This document shows positions 54,471 to 61,893 of a DNA stretch of 64,000 nt, one piece after another. Position 1 is the first letter of the stretch; the number at the start of each line of letters is the position of its first letter. The stretch spans positions 998,458-1,062,457 of the forward strand of contig NC_015152.1 in assembly GCF_000190435.1 (NCBI RefSeq), written 5' to 3'. Made by a program: the position numbers and the translations under genes. The DNA is from Sphaerochaeta globosa str. Buddy. GTDB taxonomy: Bacteria; Spirochaetota; Spirochaetia; Sphaerochaetales; Sphaerochaetaceae. The notes beneath the pieces are model-generated. The model was not told the origin of the DNA. It ran no database searches and saw only the letters and a program-made list of their open reading frames with translations.

Positions 54471-54875
54471 GTGTTCCTCCTTGCATAGGATATTGATAGT
54501 TCCTATGCGTTTCCTTTTGTTTGTAGTATCGAACGGGTTGCTTGAAAAATCAAGGATAAAATATCCATAAAAATTATAAGTGTGGATATTAGATACATTT
54601 CGACTAGAGGTGTTTTCTCTCGTTAACTCATTTGGCTTATAGGACGAATGCTTGACGAAACTGAGGAATTGGATTTACAGTAGCGCATAGTCAATTACGT
54701 ACATGGAGTTTGGATGTTACACTCAAATCTGGATTCGGTGATGCAACCCCGGTAAACGGTGTTGTGTAAGCCTTCTAGAAAAGAATCTTTCTGAAAGAAC
54801 CATCAACACCCGTTCCGGGGCAATCCTACCAAACAGCGGTAGGCTGTTTTGCATATCTTAGCCGGACGGATAACC
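54471..54875. other. Divergent intergenic region with long imperfect hairpin
   Basis: A gene-free stretch of 405 bases between the sugar operon and rsgA. The left 150 bases are AT rich and should hold the operon promoter. From 54747 to 54820 there is a 16-pair imperfect inverted repeat (CCCCGG...ACGG-GTTG with CAAC-ACC-CGTT-CCGGGG) around a 39-base loop. AAACAGC/GCTGTTTT at 54830-54850 forms a further small hairpin with a short T-run just before rsgA. Confidence 0.5.
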
Positions 54876-55973
54876 ATGAATACAAATTTTGAATCTTTAA
54901 CTTCTCTTTTCATCTATGGATGGAATGAATATCTCTCAAATGCTTTCTTGCCATATCAAAACCAAGGCTACATCCCTCTACGCATCAACAGGGAAGGGCG
55001 TGGTTTGTTTTGGGGAACTGATGGGCAGCAGCAACTGCTTCTCGAACGTTCAGGCACCTTTCAGAACATGCAGGACCTTGGTATACAACCATCCCCGGTA
55101 GTAGGTGATTGGTGTGCCGTACAGCCATATGCTTCAGACCGTGGTCTTATTGAAGCCGTGCTTCCAAGAGGGACTACCTTTCATAAACCCGTAGTGCATG
55201 AACAATACGGCATAGAAGGGGAAGCTTTGGCTGTTGTAGCCAATGTCGAATTTGGTGCTATCGTGATGGATGCAGTACACGACTTCAATCTGCGTCGCAT
55301 CGAACGGTTTGTATCGCTCTTGCATGCTGAAGCAATCCAGCCACTGCTGATACTCACCAAGATTGATCTTCTAGAAGAACCAGAGAGCTATCGAGCGCGA
55401 GTGCTTAGCAGGTTTCCCGACCTTCCAGTATTCCTTGTCGATTCTCTTTCTGCTGTTGGCATCCAACAGTTGCTTTCCTATCTTCAGCCCACTACAACCC
55501 TCATGTTGATCGGCCTGAGTGGGGCTGGCAAGTCAACATTGCTCAACTGTCTGAGCAACGCGATGGTAGCCAAGACTGGTGAGGTAAGGGCTCAGGATGG
55601 ACGAGGGCGGCATACCACCACCAGCAGGCAGCTGTATCTACTCCCCAATGGTACCATTCTTATCGACACACCAGGACTAAGGGCTGTGGGGATGAACAGC
55701 AACTCAGGTGATGTAGAAGAATCCTTCTCTGACATCTATGCATTGGCTCAAGGGTGCAAATTCTCCGACTGCACGCATACAGGAGAACCCGGGTGTGCAG
55801 TGCAAGCAGCTCTGCTTGCAGGGGAGATCGAACAAGACCGGTTCCTCAATTTCTTGGAACTTCGGGGCGAAGCGCAAAGCTATGAGGAAATTATGGCAAG
55901 GCGCAAGCAGAAGGACAAAGCCTTGGGGAAGTTGCTCTATCACTATCGAAGAGGATCACATGAGTATGACTGA
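54876..55973 (+). CDS. rsgA: Small ribosomal subunit biogenesis GTPase RsgA
   Basis: A 365-residue circularly permuted GTPase. The N-terminal OB domain is followed by G4 LTKIDLL, then G1 GLSGAGKSTL, G3 DTPGLR and a C-terminal zinc site CKFSDCTHTGEPGC, in the permuted order of RsgA/YjeQ. It helps late maturation of the 30S subunit. The start at 54876 has only a modest ribosome site. The RNHCP gene overlaps its last 14 bases. Confidence 0.94.
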   Translation: MNTNFESLTSLFIYGWNEYLSNAFLPYQNQGYIPLRINREGRGLFWGTDGQQQLLLERSGTFQNMQDLGIQPSPVVGDWCAVQPYASDRGLIEAVLPRGTTFHKPVVHEQYGIEGEALAVVANVEFGAIVMDAVHDFNLRRIERFVSLLHAEAIQPLLILTKIDLLEEPESYRARVLSRFPDLPVFLVDSLSAVGIQQLLSYLQPTTTLMLIGLSGAGKSTLLNCLSNAMVAKTGEVRAQDGRGRHTTTSRQLYLLPNGTILIDTPGLRAVGMNSNSGDVEESFSDIYALAQGCKFSDCTHTGEPGCAVQAALLAGEIEQDRFLNFLELRGEAQSYEEIMARRKQKDKALGKLLYHYRRGSHEYD

Positions 55974-56271
55974 GTCGGATGATTTTATCTGCGTTCATTG
56001 CGGTATGCCTGTCAGTGGCTTGGCATGGGGTACCAAGCACCGCAATCATTGTCCACATTGCCTGCATAGCAGGCATGTGGATATGAGACCGGGTGACAGA
56101 GCATGTTTGTGTAAAGGGGAGATGCAGCCAATTGCATTGTGGCAGAAGGCTGATGGAGAACTCATGATTCTCCATCGCTGTCAAACCTGCGGGATGATCA
56201 AGGCAAACAGAGCAGCAGGAGATGATAACCTTCTGGCTTTACAAGCGCTGTTGCCGAGGATTGTTGGATAA
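55960..56271 (+). CDS. RNHCP domain protein
   Basis: A 103-residue zinc-finger protein starting within rsgA (GAGG six bases upstream). Cys/His pairs occur as CVHCG, HRNHCPHCLHSRHVD, a lone CLC and CQTCG, the pattern of the RNHCP domain family. Its function is unknown; translation coupling to rsgA suggests a link to ribosome assembly. The ORF open upstream to 55738 is the rsgA gene in another frame. Confidence 0.82.
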   Translation: MSMTESDDFICVHCGMPVSGLAWGTKHRNHCPHCLHSRHVDMRPGDRACLCKGEMQPIALWQKADGELMILHRCQTCGMIKANRAAGDDNLLALQALLPRIVG

Positions 56272-56401
56272 AGCTTGTTTGGATGTGAAGATATGTGGAG
56301 TTTTGTGAAAGCCTATTGAATTGCTATTCATTACCATTGACCTATTGTCATTCTCTTCTCATACTGTGTATATACCCTAGAAAGGTAGTAGGAGTTTATG
56401 T

Positions 56402-56575
56402 ATGATGTTGATTTTTACCGTCCTTATTCTCTTTGCCGCGTACTACTTCATGAAAAACCGGAATTCTGTTGTGCCGGTGAAACAACTGACTACGTTGGAA
56501 ATCTTAAAAAGACGCTATGCCATGGGAGAGATTTCTAGAGAACAATATTTGGTAATGCTTAAAGAATTTGAGTAG
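56402..56575 (+). CDS. Small SHOCT-domain membrane protein
   Basis: A 57-codon gene with AGGAG eight bases before ATG. The product has an N-terminal membrane helix (residues 2-16, LIFTVLILFAAYYF) and a C-terminal SHOCT motif, LEILKRRYAMGEISREQY, found in short regulatory or oligomerising modules. The next gene encodes a second, similar protein; their spacing (11 bases) makes one transcript. The function is unknown. Confidence 0.8.
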   Translation: MMLIFTVLILFAAYYFMKNRNSVVPVKQLTTLEILKRRYAMGEISREQYLVMLKEFE

Positions 56576-56586
56576 GAGGATAGAGA

Positions 56587-56853
56587 ATGTTTCACACTAT
56601 GTTTTGGAATACCGGAAGATTAGCAGGTCCTTGTTTTGGGTATGGTTGGTCAGGCGGTATGCCATGGGTAATGGGCTTAGCCTCGCTTGCCCTGGTTGCT
56701 GCTCTAGTCCTTTCCATTATCGCCATTGTCAGAACTTCCAAGGGCAAGAAGAAGGATAATTCTTCTGAGGCTCTCACCATTATCGGTCAGCGCTATGCCA
56801 AAGGCGAGTTGACCAAGGAAGAGTATGAGGCAATAAAGAAAGATCTGCTATAA
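56587..56853 (+). CDS. SHOCT-domain membrane protein
   Basis: An 88-residue protein with one hydrophobic segment (residues about 27-48, WVMGLASLALVAALVLSIIAI) and a C-terminal SHOCT motif, IGQRYAKGELTKEEYEAIK. AGGAGG precedes the ATG. It forms a pair with the preceding small gene and is followed by a strong terminator. Function unknown; such proteins are often found near metal- or envelope-related genes. Confidence 0.85.
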   Translation: MFHTMFWNTGRLAGPCFGYGWSGGMPWVMGLASLALVAALVLSIIAIVRTSKGKKKDNSSEALTIIGQRYAKGELTKEEYEAIKKDLL

Positions 56854-56872
56854 GAGCTAGATACTAAATTAG

Positions 56873-56924
56873 GTCCCCTCATAGCAACGCAATTGTTTTG
56901 CATTGCCAATGAGGGGACTTTATT
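56873..56924 (+). terminator. Rho-independent terminator after the SHOCT pair
   Basis: GTCCCCTCAT (56873-56882) pairs with ATGAGGGGAC (56909-56918), followed by TTTATT. The stem encloses an inner GCAA/TTGC hairpin. Confidence 0.85.
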
Positions 56925-56964
56925 ATACGACTGGGTTGAGATGTAATTCCGGTAGACGCATTCG

Positions 56965-57387
56965 TCAAATTGGTTGGAATACTCCCTGAGTGAAGGTTTT
57001 GCCGTTCAAAGGTCCAGTTCCTATGCAAGTCATACTCAATTTGTTGTTGTCCAAAGTGAATGAAATGGTGATTGTTAAATCTAAACCTGAAGTGTCATTA
57101 TTATCTATGGAAGAATCATCTGCATTATAATCATAGGTTCCAGTTAACACCCCATCCTGATAGGTTCCGTCACCCCAGCACCAGTACGAATACGTACCAT
57201 CTTCCCATCCGATATCAGCACCGGTGGCATCGGTGAGAATGAAGGCCGTAATTGCCGTATATCCTCCTTGGTCGGGGAAATTCCAAGTGCCTTCTAGCTC
57301 CTCAACCGTGAATGATGAACCATCCTTACACCCGACAGCCAAACCAAGCAATGTAACTGCTAGTAATACCAGTACTATCTTTTTCAT
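56965..57387 (-). CDS. Small lipoprotein of unknown function
   Basis: A 140-residue protein with a lipoprotein signal peptide: a basic start, hydrophobic core and lipobox LAVGC with the acylated cysteine at 20. The mature part reads like a small lipocalin-type beta barrel (LEGTWNFPDQGGYT...GTYSYWCWGDGTYQDGVLTGTYDY...NNKLSMTCIG). I do not recognise a specific family. It lies alone between the SHOCT genes and the copper operon. Confidence 0.82.
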   Translation of the reverse strand: MKKIVLVLLAVTLLGLAVGCKDGSSFTVEELEGTWNFPDQGGYTAITAFILTDATGADIGWEDGTYSYWCWGDGTYQDGVLTGTYDYNADDSSIDNNDTSGLDLTITISFTLDNNKLSMTCIGTGPLNGKTFTQGVFQPI

Positions 57388-57753
57388 ACCCTAATTCCTC
57401 GTTGCTATGCATCTTTGGCTACGCACATGTGCAGCCTCCATGTCCTTGTACCAAGAAATGGTAATTGAGATAGGTGGATTATGAAGATGGTTTTCCTTTG
57501 GAGAAACGGTGGCGAGGGTCTGAAAGCGTGTTACTCCGGTTGTTGCATTAAAGCTTTCATTACCTTGTCTTTGAATGGTTTATGTATGCCTTGTGACGAT
57601 GGATGGAAAGATGTAGTACATAGTTGCCTCCAGACACATCCGTGTATCTGTAGTATAAATTATGGAGGCAGGAATGCAAGAGGAGAGCCTCTTTACTAAG
57701 AAAAACCCCTTGGATTGCTCCAAGAGGTTTCATTGTTCGTATGCCTGTTTCTG
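57388..57753. other. Intergenic region containing the copA terminator and a weak Cys-rich frame
   Basis: No confident gene is seen in these 366 bases. A frame at 57481-57699 would encode 72 residues with eight cysteines, with AGGTGG before its ATG; it has no recognised homologue and codon content is unremarkable. The promoter of the lipoprotein gene should be in the left part and the copA terminator is at 57698-57731. Confidence 0.5.
57698..57731 (-). terminator. Rho-independent terminator of copA
   Basis: AACCCCTTGGA (57704-57714) pairs with TCCAAGAGGTT (57719-57729) over a four-base loop; on the minus strand it is followed by TTTTTCTT. It lies 23 bases after the copA stop. Confidence 0.88.
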
Positions 57754-59952
57754 TTACTTGAACCTATTGAGCCTCAGTGCATTGAGTACTACACACACAC
57801 TGGACATCGACATGGCAAAGGCAGCAAACATCGGACTGAGCTGAGGACCACCAAAAAGAGTAAATACTCCAGTTGCAAGTGGAATGCCCAGAATGTTATA
57901 GAAGAATGCCCAGAAGAGGTTCTGGTGGATGTTGCGCATGGTAGCTTTGGAAAGCTTGATCGCCTTGGTGACATCCTGCAAGTTATTGCGAACCAGCACC
58001 ACATCGGCAGTCTCTCTGGCAACATCGGTAGCACTTCCAACCGCAATGCCGATATCGGCCTTTGCCAAGGCAGGTGCATCGTTGATGCCATCTCCAACCA
58101 TGGCCACCTTGCCTTGTTTTGCATAAGACGCTATGGCTTCCTCCTTCTGTCCGGGAAGTTGGCCGGCAAGGTAGGAGTCAACGCCAGCTTCTTTGGCAAT
58201 AGCCTTAGCCGTGCGCTCATTGTCCCCGGTGAGCATAATGGTTTTCATCCCCAGTGCCTTAAGCTCGGCAATGGCTTGTTTTGTCTCCTTTCGAAGCGTA
58301 TCGGCCACAGCGATGATACCGATGAACTCGGTATCGTTAGCCACCAGAAGGGGAGTCTTACCCTGGTCCGAAAGCTTGGCAAGCTCCTCTGTGCTTACCT
58401 TGCTGATTGTGATGCCATTCTCCTCCATCAATGCTGTATTGCCGATGCGTATGATTGAAGTGCCGAGTTTTCCCTGTATACCGCGACCGACCAAAGCCTC
58501 AAATTCCTGAACTTCTGTCAGTTGGAGTCCTTCTTCCTTCGCCTTGGACACTACAGCGCGTGAGAGCGGATGCTCGCTGCTCTGTTCAAGACTAGCCGCG
58601 AGTTGAAGCATCTTCCTTGGGTTGGTTGCGATAACGTCAGTTACCTTGGGCTTACCCTCCGTCAGCGTGCCCGTCTTGTCGAACATAACCGTTTCGACCT
58701 GCTTCAGCTGTTCAATGGCAGCGGCATGACGGAAGAGAATCCCCAGTCTTGCACCTTTGCCCGAAGAAACCATAATGGCTATCGGAGTGGCTAGGCCCAA
58801 GGAACATGGACAGGCAATGACCAGCACGCTCACAGCCCTGAGAATGGCGATGTCGATCGCTGTTCCTGCGAGTATCCAAGCAATGAGGGTGAGTACTGAA
58901 ATGCCCATGACAATCGGGACAAACACCCCGGAGATTTTGTCGGCAACCCTGGCGATGGGGGCCTTGGAACCCTGAGCCTGTTGCACCAAGGTAATGATAT
59001 TCGCCAGCGCAGTATCAGAACCTACCTTGCTCGCCCTATATTGCAATACTCCTGTGGTATTGAGCGTTGCGGCATAGACTTCGCTGCCCAGGCTCTTTTC
59101 CACCGGAAGGCTCTCTCCGGTAAGCAGTGACTCATCGATTGCCGAGAAGCCGGAGAGTACTACACCGTCGACAGGCAGCTTCTCTCCGGGCTTGACCATG
59201 ACAATATCATCGACCTGAACCTGGCTTGCATCAATGGTAACCTGTTGTCCTTCACGCAGGACTGTGGCGGTAGCGGGAGCAAGCTCCATGAGCTTTCGGA
59301 TAGCCTCTCCCGTTCTGCCTTTGCTGCGATGTTCAAGATACCGGCCAAGCATCACCAACGTGATGATCGTTCCCACTCCCTCGAAGTAGAGATGATCGTG
59401 AGCAACCATATGGTTGCCCCTGAGGATCTCGAATATTCCCCAGAAGCTGTACAGAAAGCTTGCCGTCGTTCCGATGGCAACCAGGCTGTCCATGTTCGGC
59501 TCGCGCTTGATCAGGGTGGTAAATCCCTTGGTGAAGAACGCAGAGCCTGCGACCATCGTACCTGCGGCAAAGGCCAACTGCAGCAACGCATTCGTCAGAT
59601 GGGAGATGGGAAGCTTGAGACCGAGCATCGGTCCCATCGCCAACACCAAGAGGAAACCGGTCAGGATGGCTGAAATGAGCAAGCGATGCCCAAGCGTAAC
59701 CAAATCACGCTTCTTTTCCTCTTCCTTGGTTGTATAATCAACTGCCTCTACGACAGAATAGCCAATTTTCTGCACGGCTTTCTTGATACCATCCAAATTC
59801 AGATTGGACTCATCGAAGGCAATGGTTGCTGTTTCCGTAGCAAGATTGACCTGGGCTTTTTCCACTCCCTGTAGCTTGTTCAGCGTTCGCTCAACAGCCG
59901 AGGAGCAGGAAGCACAGGTCATGCCACCAATTCCTACCTGTATTTCTTTCAC
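57754..59952 (-). CDS. copA: Copper-exporting P1B-type ATPase
   Basis: A 732-residue heavy-metal ATPase. One N-terminal HMA domain carries GMTCASC (Cys13, Cys16). The membrane part has the ion-binding CPC at 381-383; the cytoplasmic loops show TGES (278-281), DKTGT (phosphorylated Asp425), SEHPLS and [11 protein letters not shown] with one HMA domain fits Cu(I) export. A GTG start overlaps the copZ stop (GTGA) and has a good ribosome site (GAGGTG). It probably is the output of the CsoR circuit. Confidence 0.95.
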   Translation of the reverse strand: MKEIQVGIGGMTCASCSSAVERTLNKLQGVEKAQVNLATETATIAFDESNLNLDGIKKAVQKIGYSVVEAVDYTTKEEEKKRDLVTLGHRLLISAILTGFLLVLAMGPMLGLKLPISHLTNALLQLAFAAGTMVAGSAFFTKGFTTLIKREPNMDSLVAIGTTASFLYSFWGIFEILRGNHMVAHDHLYFEGVGTIITLVMLGRYLEHRSKGRTGEAIRKLMELAPATATVLREGQQVTIDASQVQVDDIVMVKPGEKLPVDGVVLSGFSAIDESLLTGESLPVEKSLGSEVYAATLNTTGVLQYRASKVGSDTALANIITLVQQAQGSKAPIARVADKISGVFVPIVMGISVLTLIAWILAGTAIDIAILRAVSVLVIACPCSLGLATPIAIMVSSGKGARLGILFRHAAAIEQLKQVETVMFDKTGTLTEGKPKVTDVIATNPRKMLQLAASLEQSSEHPLSRAVVSKAKEEGLQLTEVQEFEALVGRGIQGKLGTSIIRIGNTALMEENGITISKVSTEELAKLSDQGKTPLLVANDTEFIGIIAVADTLRKETKQAIAELKALGMKTIMLTGDNERTAKAIAKEAGVDSYLAGQLPGQKEEAIASYAKQGKVAMVGDGINDAPALAKADIGIAVGSATDVARETADVVLVRNNLQDVTKAIKLSKATMRNIHQNLFWAFFYNILGIPLATGVFTLFGGPQLSPMFAAFAMSMSSVCVVLNALRLNRFK

Positions 59953-60152
59953 TCTTTCACCTCAAATCCAATTTCGACGATTAAGCGCTTTGCTTCTTCA
60001 ATGGTCTCTTCCTTGGCATGCTTGATTACTACTTTGCCGCTTTTTGCATCGGCCTTCGCATTCTGTATATCCTCAATCTGATTCAATGCATTGACCATTC
60101 TGGTCTCACAGCCATTGCAATGCATCCCTTCGGTGATCAGTGTAGTTTTCAT
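59949..60152 (-). CDS. copZ: Copper chaperone (CopZ-like HMA protein)
   Basis: A 67-residue single HMA domain: GMHCNGCE (Cys12 and Cys15) at the N terminus and the IVEIGFEV C-terminal strand. It would carry Cu(I) to CopA, with which it overlaps by four bases. A small hairpin (60171-60186) precedes its ribosome site. No CsoR palindrome lies directly upstream; transcription may come from csoR. Confidence 0.9.
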   Translation of the reverse strand: MKTTLITEGMHCNGCETRMVNALNQIEDIQNAKADAKSGKVVIKHAKEETIEEAKRLIVEIGFEVKE

Positions 60153-60251
60153 AGTCTCTCATTCTCCTTGTTCCCTCGGAAGGGAAATTTTTCACATATA
60201 CTCTAGACAGAGCCAATTTTTTCAGCTACTATCGCTCATGTACTCAATAGC

Positions 60252-60323
60252 GGGCGGTTAACTCAGCGGGAGAGTGCCACGTTGACATCGTGGAAGTCGC
60301 CAGTTCAATCCTGGCATCGCCTA
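60252..60323 (+). tRNA. tRNA-Val (anticodon GAC)
   Basis: The cloverleaf closes fully: acceptor GGGCGGT/ATCGCCT with G-U pairs, D-stem ACTC/GAGT, anticodon stem CCACG/CGTGG with loop TTGACAT (anticodon GAC, reading GUC and GUU), and T-stem GCCAG/CTGGC with loop TTCAATC. Discriminator A at 60323; CCA is not encoded. It lies on the plus strand between copZ and csoR, both on the minus strand. A terminator follows. Confidence 0.96.
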
Positions 60324-60325
60324 TA

Positions 60326-60358
60326 AGCAAGCACCCAATTCGGTTGCTTGCTTTTTTA
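60326..60358 (+). terminator. Terminator of tRNA-Val, overlapping csoR stop
   Basis: AGCAAGCA (60326-60333) pairs with TGCTTGCT (60345-60352), followed by six T up to 60357. The T-run includes the csoR stop codon (60356-60358) on the other strand. Read on the minus strand the hairpin has no T-run, so it should not stop csoR transcripts. Confidence 0.85.
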
Positions 60359-60634
60359 TTGCCTGCGGAAGTCGGACATGACATCCATCAACTCTTTAAT
60401 CTTCCTGTCACGTTCCTGGTCATCGTCACTGCGCATGGCATCCACCACGCAGGTGTTGAGGTGGTTCTCCATCACCAGGTCCTCGACCTTCTTCAATGCA
60501 GAGATGACTGCAGACAATTGCAGAAGAATATCGACACAGTACCGATCCTGTTGCACCATATTCCGAATTCCCTTTACCTGACCCTCGATCCTGGCAAGCC
60601 TGGGATCGATTTTTTCTTTTGTTTCCGCTCTCAT
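60356..60634 (-). CDS. csoR: CsoR-family copper-sensing repressor
   Basis: A 92-residue DUF156 protein. The Cu(I)-binding Cys-His-Cys triad is present: Cys33 in DRYCVDIL, His58 and Cys62 in NHLNTCV. ARIEGQVKGIRNMV is the family DNA-binding helix. Copper binding would release DNA. The start codon lies at or within one or two bases of the predicted transcription start, with no ribosome site, so it should be leaderless. An operator palindrome is in its own promoter. Confidence 0.93.
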   Translation of the reverse strand: MRAETKEKIDPRLARIEGQVKGIRNMVQQDRYCVDILLQLSAVISALKKVEDLVMENHLNTCVVDAMRSDDDQERDRKIKELMDVMSDFRRQ

Positions 60635-60640
60635 GCTTTA

Positions 60641-60669
60641 TATATATACCCCCGTAGGGTATTTGTCAA
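60641..60669 (-). promoter_or_regulatory. csoR promoter with CsoR operator in the spacer
   Basis: Minus strand TTGACA (60669-60664) and TATATA (60646-60641) are 17 bases apart. The spacer holds ATACCC-N5-GGGTAT (60646-60662), a typical CsoR-type G/C-tract palindrome. Transcription is predicted to begin about seven bases after the -10, at 60634, which is the first base of the csoR ATG. Confidence 0.8.
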
Positions 60670-60693
60670 GGAGGTGCAAAATGCTAAAAAACT

Positions 60694-60721
60694 TTGATTG
60701 TAGCTTTTATATTCATATTAT
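60694..60721 (+). promoter_or_regulatory. Candidate promoter of the thioredoxin-like lipoprotein gene
   Basis: TTGATT (60694-60699) and TATTAT (60716-60721) are 16 bases apart on the plus strand, giving a start near 60728. The second CsoR palindrome then lies about 10-28 bases downstream of the start, where a bound repressor would block elongation. Confidence 0.5.
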
Positions 60722-60738
60722 ATATTTTTAGATAAAAT

Positions 60739-60755
60739 ATACCCCAAGAGGGTAT
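60739..60755. promoter_or_regulatory. Second CsoR-type operator
   Basis: ATACCC-CAAGA-GGGTAT has the same six-base half-sites and five-base spacing as the csoR promoter palindrome 77 bases away. It precedes the thioredoxin-like lipoprotein gene (start 60825), linking it to copper control. Confidence 0.75.
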
Positions 60756-60824
60756 AAGGAATTCCATTTCCATTTGCTATGTCATTATGGCTTGGATATA
60801 CTGAATGCATTGTCTGGAGGAAGT

Positions 60825-61376
60825 ATGAAACGCCTGCTCATCGTATGTGTCCTTTTTCTGTTTCTTTTACCAAGTTGTACTACTGTTTCCGTCCAAAACG
60901 AACAAACTCCTTTTGAGGTGCTTACTGACTCTGTAGTAGATCGAAATGGAGCGAAAATTGACATCAATGCCCAGTACATCCTGCTTTACTATGCGGCCGA
61001 GTGGTGCCCCTATTGCGTTGAGTACGCCCAGCAGCTGAAGCAGACCTACAGCCAACTCAAGCAGCTGTATGGCTCCTCGGTAGAATTCATTTTCGTAGGT
61101 CATATCAAAGATACCTCCAACGACCAGCTCCTGGCCTTTATGGACCAGGGCTCATATCCCTTTGGGTACCTGCCATTTGATAAACGAGCACAGAGTGGGG
61201 TGATGGAGTTACTTGGAGAGAACCGATTCTACATTCCCGGCTTTCTGTTGCTCGATGCACAAGGGAATATCCTCGCATCCTCAAACGGGGAGAGCAAAGA
61301 CGACTATGTCCGTGACCGTCCCCTGTATCACCTGCAGAGCCTCCTGATGCAGGACTGTGCTTCCTGCCAGAAATAA
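60825..61376 (+). CDS. Thioredoxin-like lipoprotein
   Basis: A 183-residue protein, start at 60825 with GGAGG upstream. The signal peptide ends at a lipobox LLPSC (Cys18), so it should be anchored in the envelope. A thioredoxin-type fold follows with active-site WCPYC (about residues 60-64), the PGFLLLDAQGNIL strand with cis-proline position, and a C-terminal CASC pair. Likely role: thiol reduction or copper handling outside the cytoplasm. The CsoR palindrome in its leader ties it to copper stress. Confidence 0.82.
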   Translation: MKRLLIVCVLFLFLLPSCTTVSVQNEQTPFEVLTDSVVDRNGAKIDINAQYILLYYAAEWCPYCVEYAQQLKQTYSQLKQLYGSSVEFIFVGHIKDTSNDQLLAFMDQGSYPFGYLPFDKRAQSGVMELLGENRFYIPGFLLLDAQGNILASSNGESKDDYVRDRPLYHLQSLLMQDCASCQK

Positions 61377-61449
61377 ATAGGGTAGTGCTCTTCGGATATT
61401 TTGATGAATAGCACTATACTGTCCTCTGGCTTTAGGCAAGGAGCGGGCA

Positions 61450-61893
61450 ATGCGAAGCATAGAAGATCACGTACACCATTGCTATTGGGATAACGACACA
61501 AATTGTGCTCGTACCATGCTGTTGTACTTGGCCTCATATTTTAAGATTCCGCTCCAAGCCCAAACCTTGAACGCTGCTATCGGTATGCATGGGGCAGGTG
61601 GTTTCAGAGCCCAATGCGGACTGGTGGAGGGAGCCTTGATGTTCCTGGGAATATTCTTTGCACAAAAAGGGCTGAAAGAAGAAGCCATAAGTAAGCTCTG
61701 CTATACCTATGCAGAGCAATTCAAAGAAGAATTCTCATCGCTGGAATGCAGGGTTCTGCGCCCAAACGGATTTCAGAAAATCGATCCACCCCACGCTTGC
61801 GAGGGCCTGACAGTGCAAGCAATTGCATTCACCCGCAATTTCATCCAGCACTCGAAGGAGGCCTTTGCGTATGCAAACACCCTTACTGACTGA
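61450..61893 (+). CDS. C-GCAxxG-C-C family protein
   Basis: A 147-residue member of the family of putative redox/metal proteins named for its cysteine pattern. Here TNCARTMLLYL, FRAQCGLVEGALMFLG and later LCYTY and HACEG cysteines match, though the usual GCA reads NCA. The protein is cytoplasmic with no signal. It overlaps the start of the acyltransferase gene by 23 bases. Its biochemical role is not known; it may bind metal or Fe-S. Confidence 0.78.
   Translation: MRSIEDHVHHCYWDNDTNCARTMLLYLASYFKIPLQAQTLNAAIGMHGAGGFRAQCGLVEGALMFLGIFFAQKGLKEEAISKLCYTYAEQFKEEFSSLECRVLRPNGFQKIDPPHACEGLTVQAIAFTRNFIQHSKEAFAYANTLTD

Noticed and set aside
54741-54825. Integron attC-like site ahead of rsgA
   Set aside because: The arms are complementary but the outer boxes do not fit RYYYAAC and GTTRRRY, and no integrase or cassette array is present.
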